Source: Streptomyces antimycoticus (lineage in GTDB: Bacteria; Actinomycetota; Actinomycetes; Streptomycetales; Streptomycetaceae). From it: 64,000 nucleotides of DNA. Numbering within the stretch: the stretch's first letter is position 1; every line of letters begins with the position of its first letter. Below, piece after piece: positions 24,660-31,815 of the stretch. A program made the translations under genes and the position numbers. The notes under the pieces were generated by a model. It was not told the origin of the DNA, did no database searches, and saw nothing but the letters and a program-made list of their open reading frames with translations. The DNA lies in assembly GCF_005405925.1 (NCBI RefSeq), contig NZ_BJHV01000001.1:10853595-10917594 (forward strand). The letters run 5' to 3'.

Positions 24660-26348
24660 GAAGACTGATGAAGATCTTGAGGTTCTGGCCTTGCGGTGTG
24701 AGTGGCAGGCCCAGACTCGTGTCGTGGCGATGGGTGAGTGGGTCGGGGAGACGGTCGGGCCGGACGTGTGGGAGACGTGTCGGGGTTTGATCCCAGTCGG
24801 GAGTGTGTTCGCGTTTCTGGCCGAGCATCGGGGGAGGCTGTTTCCGGCTCAGATGTTCGCGGACATGTATCCGTCGGCGAACGGGCGGCCGAGTATGCCG
24901 CCGCAGATCCTGGCCGCTGCGATCACTCTGCAGGCCCTGCACGGGCTGTCGGATTACCAGACCGTGCAGGAATTGCGGTGTGACCTGCGGTGGAAGGCCG
25001 CGTGCGGGCTGGGCCTTTACGACATGGCGTTCGACCCGTCGCTGCTGGCCTACTTCCGCCGCCGGCTGGCCCGCTCCGCCCGTCCGAACCGGATCTTCGA
25101 GACCGTACGCGAAGTCGTGAAGAGCACCGGAGTACTGAAAGGCAAGCACCGTCGGGCGCTGGACTCCACCGTGCTGGACGACGCGGTCGCCACCCAGGAC
25201 ACGGTCACCCAGATCATCGCCGCCATCAGGACAGTCATCCGTGAGGTCCCACACGCGGCCGAACAAGCAGCAATCCAGTGCACCGCCCACGATTACACCG
25301 ACCCGGGCAAACCCCGCATCGCCTGGAACGACGAGCAGGCCCGAGCCGACCTCATCGACGCACTGGTCACCGACGCGGTGCGGCTGCTGGGCCACCTGCC
25401 CGACCAACAGCTCGGGGAGAAAGCCGCGAACGCGCTCGGCCTGCTGGCCCTGGTCGCAGGACAGGACGTCGAACCCGCCGAGGACTCCAACGGCCGTGAC
25501 GGGCGTTGGCGCATCACTCAGGGCACCGCCTACGACCGGATGATCTCCACCGTCGACCCCGAAGCCCGCCACGTCCACAAGACCCGCACCCACCGGCAGG
25601 ACGGCTTCAAGGCCCACCTGGCCGTCGAGCCCGAGACCGGCTTATACACCGCCCTCGCTCTGCGGCCGGCAACCGGAACCGAGCACCACGAGGCCACTGT
25701 CGGCATCGACTTGCTCGCCGACGAAGACAGCCCGGTGGACGTCTTCGGCGACAGCGCCTACTCCACTGGCGACACCTGCCAGATCCTGCACCGAGCAGGA
25801 CACCGACTCTTCCTCAAGCCCGCCCCGCTGAAGACGGCTGTCCTTGGCGGGTTCAGCCTCGACGACTTCGCCATCAACACCGCGGGCAGCACGGTGACCT
25901 GCCCCGCCGGACACACCGTCCCGCTCAGCGAGCCGTCCGGGCGGCACATGCAACGCAAAGCGCTCTTCACCGACCAGTGCGCCAGCTGCCCCCTGCGCAA
26001 GCAGTGCACCACCGCCAAGACCGGCCGGATCGTCACCATCCGCCCCCACCACGACCTGCTCACCGCTGCCCGCCACCAGGCCAGCACCGACCCCGACTGG
26101 CAAGCCGCCTACCGACGATGGAGACCACCCGTCGAACGCGCCGTCGCCTGGCTCGTCGCCCACGGCAACCGCAGACTCCGCTACCGCGGCACCATCAAGA
26201 ACAACGCCTGGCTCCACACCCGTGCCGCAGCCCTCAACCTGCGAACCCTGATCAACCTCGGACTCAACCACAACGGCGACACCTGGCACACCCCCGCTAT
26301 CACCTGACCACGGCAACCAGAATCACACCAAGATCTTCATCAGTCTTC
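24660..26348 (+). mobile_element. IS1182-family element
   Basis: 1689 bp; ends GAAGACTGATGAAGATCTTG and exact inverse CAAGATCTTCATCAGTCTTC, flanked by TA on both sides (24658-24659, 26349-26350). Confidence 0.92.
24691..26307 (+). CDS. IS1182-family transposase
   Basis: 538 residues as an open frame; MGEWVGETVGPDVWETCRGL from the ATG at 24730 is the likelier start. N-terminal DUF772 domain (MFADMYPSANGRPSMPPQIL, QALHGLSDYQTVQELRCDLR). The DDE core has RRALDSTVLDDAVATQDTV, GFKAHLAVEPETGL, VFGDSAYSTGDTCQILH and VERAVAWLVAHGNRRLRYRG. A Cys cluster (QCASCPLRKQCTTAKTG) is typical of the family. Complete, apparently intact. It is the outermost element of the island. Confidence 0.93.
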   Translation: MRCEWQAQTRVVAMGEWVGETVGPDVWETCRGLIPVGSVFAFLAEHRGRLFPAQMFADMYPSANGRPSMPPQILAAAITLQALHGLSDYQTVQELRCDLRWKAACGLGLYDMAFDPSLLAYFRRRLARSARPNRIFETVREVVKSTGVLKGKHRRALDSTVLDDAVATQDTVTQIIAAIRTVIREVPHAAEQAAIQCTAHDYTDPGKPRIAWNDEQARADLIDALVTDAVRLLGHLPDQQLGEKAANALGLLALVAGQDVEPAEDSNGRDGRWRITQGTAYDRMISTVDPEARHVHKTRTHRQDGFKAHLAVEPETGLYTALALRPATGTEHHEATVGIDLLADEDSPVDVFGDSAYSTGDTCQILHRAGHRLFLKPAPLKTAVLGGFSLDDFAINTAGSTVTCPAGHTVPLSEPSGRHMQRKALFTDQCASCPLRKQCTTAKTGRIVTIRPHHDLLTAARHQASTDPDWQAAYRRWRPPVERAVAWLVAHGNRRLRYRGTIKNNAWLHTRAAALNLRTLINLGLNHNGDTWHTPAIT

Positions 26349-27371
26349 TAGGCGATGGCCCGCACTGGCGCCGCCTTCACGGCCGCACCGAGCCGCTACC
26401 CCCACATGTCCGTCGCCTACGACCTCGGACGGCGCTGAGGACGTCGACACGGTCACCCTCGAGGCCGCTCTGGCAGACATCGCGCAGCTCTTGGCCGGGA
26501 ACGATTTCCCCGGAACCCGCCCGATCCACGGTGACACCGTCCAGCTCATCACCGATATCACCTCGGTGACGGCCACCGGGAGCATCACCTGCCAAGGTGT
26601 CCTCCGCGAGGGCCGGGGGTTCGTTGAGCTCACCCTGCCCGACGCCGACCCGCAGCAGCCGCGCTTCGGCGAGTGACGCGCAGGAGGGGGCCAAGACGCG
26701 GGCCGCTTCTTGGCCGGAGCCTTTTTGGCGGTCTTCTTCGTCGCCTTCTTGGCGGGGGCCTTCTTCTTGGGCCGCATCTCCCGGACCTCGCCTTCGCCGA
26801 CTTCCTCGCCGCGGCTCTGCTTGGCCGCTCGCACGCTGTCCTGGAGGGCGGACATCAGGTCCACGACCTTGCCCTTGGGCTCGGCCGGCGCCTCCGCGTG
26901 GGGTGGCTCGGCGCCTTCGCCGCCGTCGCGCTCGCGTCCGTGGAAGGCGAACTTCGCCACGGCCACCTTGTCGCTTCTTTTGAGTGCCTCGCGCAGCAGT
27001 ACATACGGTTTGGTGGCGACGACCCCGTTTCGCTCGAGGTAGTAGGGCTTGCCGTAGCGGATGGCATCGAGCCGCTCCTCGGGCACGAAGGCCTGCACAT
27101 CGATCGCCTTCGCGGTCGGCAGGGGGAGCTGGTCGAGGTCTTCGTCGGTGATGGGGACGAGCTGGTCGCGCGAGACCTCGTAGGCGCGGCCGATCTCTTC
27201 TGGGGCGAGTTCGCGGTCTTCGATCTCGCACACCTTGCGGTTTCGGACGAGGCCGTGGTCGGGCATGTGAATCTGCCGGAACCGGATCGAATGATCTTCG
27301 GTTGCCGAATACATCTTGATGGGAATCGTCACCAGACCAAACGACACCGCACCGCTCCAAACGGGGCGCAT
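26340..27371 (-). CDS. ku: Ku DNA-end-binding protein, internally deleted and with a replaced tail
   Basis: ATG at 27371 with a GGAGG site five bases upstream. MRPVWSGAVSFGLVTIPIKM, FRQIHMPDHGLVRNRKVCE, EEIGRAYEVSRDQLVPITDE and FVPEERLDAIRYGKPYYLER are the canonical bacterial Ku core. KRSDKVAVAKFAFHGRER then jumps to DGGEGAEPPHAEAPAEPKGK and VVDLMSALQDSVRAAKQS, so the stretch normally found there (LALLRV onward, some 60-80 residues) appears missing. A Lys/Ala tail (KKKAPAKKATKKTAKK) follows, and the frame then runs through antisense LigT DNA into the IS1182 end (HRLED-stop). The normal partner LigD is not in the window. End joining by this protein is doubtful. Confidence 0.8.
   Translation of the reverse strand: MRPVWSGAVSFGLVTIPIKMYSATEDHSIRFRQIHMPDHGLVRNRKVCEIEDRELAPEEIGRAYEVSRDQLVPITDEDLDQLPLPTAKAIDVQAFVPEERLDAIRYGKPYYLERNGVVATKPYVLLREALKRSDKVAVAKFAFHGRERDGGEGAEPPHAEAPAEPKGKVVDLMSALQDSVRAAKQSRGEEVGEGEVREMRPKKKAPAKKATKKTAKKAPAKKRPASWPPPARHSPKRGCCGSASGRVSSTNPRPSRRTPWQVMLPVAVTEVISVMSWTVSPWIGRVPGKSFPAKSCAMSARAASRVTVSTSSAPSEVVGDGHVGVAARCGREGGASAGHRLED
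26351..26676 (+). pseudogene. 2'-5' RNA ligase (LigT-like) gene, 3' half
   Basis: If the island and one TA are removed, the frame from 15357 continues directly: DALA, a TAG, then AMARTGAAFTAAPSRYPHMS and VAYDLG, the conserved P-H-x-S-x-AY segment of LigT-like proteins. A one-base shift near 26435 then gives AEDVDTVTLEAALADIAQLL and on to a stop at 26676. The last 60 residues (HGDTVQLITDITSVTATG) are less typical of the family. It overlaps the truncated end of Ku on the other strand. Confidence 0.7.
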
Positions 27372-27435
27372 GGCTACCTCCACAGGCACCCCCCTGGGGT
27401 CTCCCAGCGTATGCGAGGTATGGCGGTGATTGTCC

Positions 27436-27477
27436 TGTGCCATCGAAGTTTGAGCTTGTGCCAGCGAAGTTTGAGTG
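27436..27477. repeat. Two 21-bp direct repeats upstream of ku
   Basis: TGTGCCATCGAAGTTTGAGC and TGTGCCAGCGAAGTTTGAGT, period 21, two full helical turns; 65 bases upstream of the Ku start on its promoter side. Possible activator or repressor sites. Confidence 0.6.
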
Positions 27478-27483
27478 GCCTGG

Positions 27484-27791
27484 GTCGCTTGGACTGGCGG
27501 GGTCTGACTGACTTGGGCGCGCTGCTCGAAGGGCTCGGCCACACCCCCGCGCACGTCGCCGGCACGTCCTTCGGCGCGTCGGTCGTCCTCGGCCTGGCCG
27601 CACGTCGGCCCGAGCTGTTCCGCAGCATCGCGGTCCACGAGTCACCGCCGATGGAGGTCCTGGCCGACGGCCCGGCAGCCATGGAACAGCTGCAGCCGGC
27701 AATGGTCTCCATCGCTCCCGTGCTGGACCACCTCCGCAAGGCAGAGTCGGACTTGGCTGACCCCGCGAAGGTCGTCGCGCGGCTGCGCTGA
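27484..27791 (+). pseudogene. Alpha/beta hydrolase fragment (nucleophile-elbow region)
   Basis: LGALLEGLGHTPAHVAGTSF and GASVVLGLAARRPELFRSIA carry the G-T-S-F-G nucleophile elbow of an alpha/beta hydrolase, followed by VHESPPMEVLADGPAAMEQL and a helical segment to a stop at 27791. The N-terminal strand set and oxyanion loop, the catalytic Asp and the His are all absent. No credible start codon. Three bases separate its stop from that of the convergent TetR gene. Confidence 0.7.
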
Positions 27792-27793
27792 CG

Positions 27794-28417
27794 TCAGGTC
27801 GCCGCGTGGCGGCGCACGCGCTCGATCATCGCGGTCAGGACGGTTTCCAGGGCGACCGTGTCCTGACGGGCCTGGTTCATGAGCAGGCCGCCCTGGAGCG
27901 CGGTGAGCAGCGCGAGGGCCAGATAGCCGGGGTCGGCGTCCTCGGTCAGCTCGCCCCGGTCCCGCATCGCTTCGAGCCCGCGGCGGATGGCCTCCTCCCA
28001 CTTGCCGTACACGGCGGCGAGTTCGGTGCGGGCCCGCGGGTCGCGGTCGGAGAGTTCGGCGGACAGTGAGCCGATCGGACAGCCTGAGTGATGCCCGCGC
28101 GCGAGCTGGGCGCCGACGATCGCGTCGCGCCAGGCTTCCAGGGCCTCGAAGCTGTCGAGCCGGCTCAGCAGCGGCCGCTGGAAGCCGAGGACGGACTCCG
28201 TCTGGTGCTCGATCACAGCCTGGACGAGGGCTCGTTTGTCGCTGAAGTAGTGGTAGAGCTGCGAGGGGCTGGCCACCCGCGCGGCCTTGAGGACGTTTTC
28301 CGTACTCGTGCCCGCCACGCCGCCCTCGAACATGAGCCCGGCCGCCGCAGCCACGATGCGGTCGCGGGTTGCCTGCCCCTTGGGGGTCAGTCGTCCGGAT
28401 GTCGCACCAGTGCTCAT
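27794..28417 (-). CDS. TetR/AcrR-family regulator
   Basis: 207 residues, MSTGATSGRLTPKGQATRDR. HTH: RIVAAAAGLMFEGGVAGTST then ENVLKAARVASPSQLYHYFS with the typical YHYFSDKRAL ending helix 4. The C-terminal ligand/dimer domain contains GHHSGCPIGSLSAEL, a TetR_C subgroup often linked to redox or small-molecule stress. Divergent from the redoxin gene across 120 bases holding an AT-rich dyad, so it probably represses that operon and itself. Confidence 0.92.
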   Translation of the reverse strand: MSTGATSGRLTPKGQATRDRIVAAAAGLMFEGGVAGTSTENVLKAARVASPSQLYHYFSDKRALVQAVIEHQTESVLGFQRPLLSRLDSFEALEAWRDAIVGAQLARGHHSGCPIGSLSAELSDRDPRARTELAAVYGKWEEAIRRGLEAMRDRGELTEDADPGYLALALLTALQGGLLMNQARQDTVALETVLTAMIERVRRHAAT

Positions 28418-28436
28418 GAGACAAACGGTATCAAAA

Positions 28437-28487
28437 ATTGGAGTAAGCGATCTATATTTAGGTCACATTTAGATGGCTCGCTCTAAA
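28437..28487. promoter_or_regulatory. AT-rich dyad in the tetR/redoxin spacer
   Basis: Arms ATTGGAGTAAGCGATCT (28437-28453) and AGATGGCTCGCTCTAAA (28471-28487) are inverted repeats matching at about 12 of 17 positions. The spacer is strikingly A/T-rich for this DNA. Candidate TetR operator covering the redoxin promoter. Confidence 0.55.
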
Positions 28488-28537
28488 ATCAGGCTGCCGA
28501 CGCGGATCACCGACGCGGACCGGACGGAAACGAACTG

Positions 28538-29035
28538 ATGGAGAACTCCATGACATGGCTGAACGCGGGATCGCCCTTTCCGGATCTGACCGTCGACGTG
28601 GCCGGACGCGGCCGTGTCTCCGTACGGGAGGAACTGGCGGGGGACTACGGCGTGGTGCTGATCTATCGCGGCTCGTGGTGCCCGTACTGCAACGCCCAGC
28701 TCAGGGCCTTCGAACGGGCGCGGGACACCCTCGCGGAACTCGGCGTCAAGGTGATCGCCCTCTCGGTGGACGACGAGGCGACGACCAAGGCCCTGGTGGC
28801 CAAGCTGCGCTTGACCTTCCCGGTCGCCCACGGGGCGGACGCCGACGCGGTATCGCGGGCGACGGGGGCCTTCGTCAACGCGGACCCCCCGTACCTGCAG
28901 TCGACCGGTTTCGTGCTCGACCCCTCGGGCGAGGTGGTGGTGTCGGTCTACTCCAGCGGAGCCATCGGCCGCCTGCTCCCGGAGGACGTCGCGGGCCTGA
29001 TCCGCTACATCAGGCAGAGCGCCGCCGATGCCTGA
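28538..29035 (+). CDS. Thiol peroxidase-like redoxin (AhpC/TSA family)
   Basis: 165 residues; ATG 28538, or 28550 (MTWLNAGSPFPDLTVDVAGR), which has the better GGAGA site. Thioredoxin fold with LIYRGSWCPYCNAQLRAFER: a CxxC pair in the position of the peroxidatic Cys. ELGVKVIALSVDDEATTKAL, FPVAHGADADAVSRATGAF and STGFVLDPSGEVVVSVYS complete the AhpC/TSA pattern. Likely reduces peroxides or disulfides in the cytoplasm. Followed by an overlapping DUF417 gene (ATG inside its last codons), divergent from tetR. Confidence 0.9.
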   Translation: MENSMTWLNAGSPFPDLTVDVAGRGRVSVREELAGDYGVVLIYRGSWCPYCNAQLRAFERARDTLAELGVKVIALSVDDEATTKALVAKLRLTFPVAHGADADAVSRATGAFVNADPPYLQSTGFVLDPSGEVVVSVYSSGAIGRLLPEDVAGLIRYIRQSAADA

Positions 29036-29526
29036 CGGCCCGCCTCTGAAGGCCGTCGGCGAACGGTTGAGCGGGGCCGGGGCGATAATCGCCCCGTTAC
29101 GGTCTGGTCGTCGTCCTCGCCTGGATCGGGGCAGGCAAGTACGTGAAGATGGAGAGCCGGGTCCTCATCGAGGACAGTCCCCTGATGAGCTGGCTCTACG
29201 ACATCTTCAGCTTCACGGCACTCGCCGACGCACTGGGCACGGTGGAGATCGCGGCGGCCGCCCTGATCGCGCTCCACCCGGTCTGGCCGCGCCTCTCGGC
29301 CGTCGGCAGCGCCCTCGCGGTTGTTCTCTTCCTCGGCACCGTCAGTTTTCTGTTCACCACGCCAGGAGTCGTCGGCATGTTCGCCAACGGCTTCCCCGTA
29401 CTCTGGGCGAAGCCCGGCCAGTTCCTCCTCAAAGACCTGGTCCTCCTCGGTGTCTCGCTCTGGACACTCGGCGAAGCCCTTCAGAGGATCCACCGCGGAC
29501 GGGCAGGTGTCCCCGGCCCGGAGTAG
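29028..29526 (+). pseudogene. DUF417 (YkgB/RclC-like) membrane protein, one frameshift
   Basis: ATG at 29028 overlaps the redoxin stop. LKAVGERLSGAGAIIAP leads to a one-base shift near 29095, after which YGLVVVLAWIGAGKYVKMES, DSPLMSWLYDIFSFTALADA and PGQFLLKDLVLLGVSLWTLG give the four-helix DUF417 protein to 29526. The E. coli relative RclC is an inner-membrane protein of the reactive-chlorine response, in line with a redox operon. Whether the shift is real or a sequencing error decides if it is expressed. Confidence 0.75.
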
Positions 29527-29573
29527 AGCCCTTCCATCGTCGGCATCCGCCCGGTTTGAGCCGGGAAACAAGA

Positions 29574-29609
29574 AACCGCCCCCGGCCTGTTCGCAGGTCG
29601 AGGGCGGTT
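29574..29609 (+). terminator. Hairpin after the redoxin operon
   Basis: AACCGCCC (29574-29581) pairs with GGGCGGTT (29602-29609), with an inner CCTG-TTCG-CAGG stem. It lies 48 bases after the DUF417 stop. Confidence 0.75.
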
Positions 29610-29675
29610 CGTGGCAGTAGCGGGCTGTGACTCCCGGGCCACGGCCCCTGTACGCCGCCCTCGAAGAACCCCAGG

Positions 29676-30150
29676 TCAAACGCTCCAGGATCCGGATCTG
29701 CGTACGCATTCGCGAGCCGTCCCACCGCCACCCCTGACCATCAGCACCCCACCTTGATTGACAAGCCGGGCCCGGTGCTCGAGGTACATGCACGCCTGGA
29801 GCTCAGGGTGCTTGCCGTTCCGGAGCGCTGCCTGGTAGCTCGGGCTGTCGCTCGCGGCCGTGTGCGGGTCGAAGCCTCCCCCGCCGATTTCGCGTGCATA
29901 GCCCAGGGTCAGTTTGGGGTGCTCCCTGTATGCGTTGTAGAGAAGCGCCAGCGACTCCTCCGGGACCCTGGCGAAGAAGGTGCCGTTGTTGATCTGACGG
30001 TGGTAGGTCTTCGCAGCCTTGGCGCCTTCGCCGCCGGCTCGCTCCTTCTGGTGGATGAGCTTGACGAACTCGACTCCGTACGAGTGCCGCCACAGACCGA
30101 TGAGACGCGGTTCCGCGAAGGATCCAAACCCCTTCTGAGCGATGACGTGG
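29676..30150 (-). pseudogene. Unrecognised protein fragment joined to hyuA remnant
   Basis: One continuous minus frame reads HVIAQKGFGSFAEPRLIGLW, RHSYGVEFVKLIHQKERAGG, KTYHRQINNGTFFARVPEES, LALLYNAYREHPKLTLGYAR and GFDPHTAASDSPSYQAALRN, down to a stop at 29676. It reads as a genuine soluble protein but I do not recognise it. Base composition is less G/C-rich than the surroundings. It is entered by a frame change from the hydantoinase fragment at about 30145 and has no start of its own. Confidence 0.5.
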
Positions 30151-30358
30151 TGCCGTGCGCGATGTGATGCGTCTCGGCGAGCATCTCCTCCAGCGGCTTG
30201 CCGAGCTGCTCGGCAAGCCCACCCAGCACATTCAGCACTCCGCGGGAGTAGTCCGGCGGAGTCGACGGCGTCTTCGCCGCGATGATCGTCCCGGCATCGT
30301 CATCGAGCACAGCATCGGTGAACGTGCCTCCCACGTCCACGTCGATCACATACGCCAT
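30146..30358 (-). pseudogene. Hydantoinase/oxoprolinase (HyuA-type), N-terminal fragment
   Basis: ATG at 30358 with GGAGAG upstream. MAYVIDVDVGGTFTDAVLDD is the actin-like ATP-binding start of HyuA/acetone-carboxylase-beta proteins. KTPSTPPDYSRGVLNVLGGL and ETHHIAHGTTSSL are its next conserved segments. About 70 of roughly 700 residues remain before the sequence changes into an unrelated protein. Full proteins hydrolyse or carboxylate small molecules using ATP; this one cannot. Confidence 0.8.
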
Positions 30359-30715
30359 GGCCCACTCTCCTTGTCAAACATTGAACGACGTCAGCACGCC
30401 CATGCGGCCGGATTTAACGCTCGCGTCGATTCTTTGACGCATGCGTCGAGTCGGTCAAGACTGTGGACACGATGAATTCGACAACCCCGGCAACCTGGCG
30501 GCGTACGTACCGTGCGGGCCCACGTCTGCAGTCACGAGTCCTGGATGCGTCCCGCCATCCGCGGCGCGCGCACGCCTCCTGGTGCACGACGAAGAGGGCG
30601 ACGCGCGGCCGGCAGGGGTTCACGCCGATAGCTCTGCTCCCACGCCGGGAGACCGTAGACACATAATTGGGTTACTCCTCGCAAATGGAGCGCCCCACCA
30701 TGCCGAGGAGGCACC
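30359..30715. promoter_or_regulatory. Intergenic with a 12-bp palindrome
   Basis: No supported gene. GACGCATGCGTC at 30436-30447 is a perfect palindrome about 80 bases upstream of the hydantoinase fragment and in front of the PAS gene on the other side, a possible regulator site. Confidence 0.4.
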
Positions 30716-31413
30716 ATGAGCGCCCGCGCCGACCACACTCCCTGCCCGACTGATTCCCCTCCCAGCACTCCGGCCACCGCCGTGCTCGACAGCAAGGGAA
30801 CGATCCTGTCCTGGTCCCGCGCAGCAACGGAGCTGCTGGACCGCACCAGCAGGGAAGTCTGTGGTCACCCTGTGTGGGAGCTACTCGCCAACGTGCCCGG
30901 CAGTCCCGGGGCTCTCACTGAGGAACGGATTCCAGCGGCAGGTGAGGCACATCTTCGCCACCGATCCGGGAGCACGGTCGACGTGCTCTTCCAGGTGCTG
31001 CCACTGGAGAAGGAGAAGCTGTTCGCCCTGGCAGTCCCAAGCCACCTCACGACGGACCAGCAGTGGAACGCCTCTCCACTACGCCAACTGTTCCCACAGG
31101 ACCAGATCGCCATCTGCGTCCACGACACCAACCTAGAGGTCATCGCAATCAACGGAGCCGTGGAGATGTTCGATGGGGCGCCCGTACCCTCCGGCAGCCA
31201 CCTGCGGGACGTCATCTGCTCAGAAGACGCCGAAGCCGCCGAAGCGGCGCTCCAAGGCGTGCTCGATACGGGAACCCCACTCATCGGCCAGCAGCAACAC
31301 ATGCGGTTCCGGCCGCCCCCTGCGCGGCGGCGGACCCTGTCCCTGTCAGCCTTCCAGCTGCAAGATGCACCTGGACGCGTGTCCTTCTGCAAGGCATCGG
31401 CCCGCTCGCCTGA
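30716..31413 (+). pseudogene. PAS-domain sensor protein, C-terminus lost
   Basis: ATG at 30716 with GAGGAGG upstream. Two PAS domains: TPATAVLDSKGTILSWSRAA with TELLDRTSREVCGHPVWELL, then LFPQDQIAICVHDTNLEVIA with INGAVEMFDGAPVPSGSHLR. Actinobacterial homologues of this kind normally continue into GAF and SpoIIE-phosphatase domains. Here the sense frame shifts near residue 225 (LSAFQLQDAPGRVSF), a stop follows at 31413 in the shifted frame, and a glutamine synthetase tail comes next. Probably a non-functional relic. Confidence 0.75.
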
Positions 31414-31568
31414 GACGTCCTGCAGCCAGTCAGAGCGTCGCCCGAGCTGGGCCGTCTGTGGGCCGTCGAAGAGTGGCCCACAGCGACCATCAACCACCAA
31501 TGACCACCCCGCGAGCACAGGTCAGCGCTGCGCCCACGTCGATGGCGCGAGGTCGGTTCAGGCCGACG

Positions 31569-31658
31569 TCACTTCCTGCGCAACAAGCGCCAGGAGTGGG
31601 AGGAGTACCGGTCCGAGATCACCGCGTTCGAGCTGCGGAAGAACCTGCCGGTGCTGTA
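31569..31658 (+). pseudogene. Glutamine synthetase, last 30 residues
   Basis: RRHFLRNKRQEWEEYRSEIT then AFELRKNLPVL-stop is the conserved C-terminal end of glutamine synthetases (R-x-K-x-EW-x-x-Y ... P/A-FE-x-x-x-x-LP-x-L). Nothing upstream matches. A strong terminator follows, consistent with the original gene end having been transplanted here. Confidence 0.8.
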
Positions 31659-31697
31659 GGCGCAGGTCAGGGCGGGCTTCCGCCGAAACGATGCCTT

Positions 31698-31726
31698 GGG
31701 GCCGGCGGTCGCGGACCGTCGGCCCC
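31698..31726 (+). terminator. 13-bp hairpin after the glutamine synthetase tail
   Basis: GGGGCCGGCGGTC (31698-31710) pairs with GACCGTCGGCCCC (31714-31726) with one mismatch and a three-base loop. Confidence 0.85.
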
Positions 31727-31815
31727 GTCGCGTCTGCCGAGGGCTCGTGGGGCCGGCTGTGACTCCCCGCTCGTATCGTGAAAAGAGACAGAGTTGCGGG
31801 CAAGGCAGGGAAGTC

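Larger units (their letters stand above)
15360..26348. mobile_element. 11-kb nested IS island carrying a decarboxylase
   Basis: Bounded by TA at 15358-15359 and TA at 26349-26350, splitting one LigT-like gene. Order: IS5-A1(-), IS5-B1(-), IS5-A2(-), IS630-1(+), Orn/Lys/Arg decarboxylase(+), IS5-C(-), IS630-2(-), IS5-B2(+), IS1182(+). Most neighbouring elements abut through a single shared TA, as expected from successive TA-targeted insertions. Confidence 0.85.
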
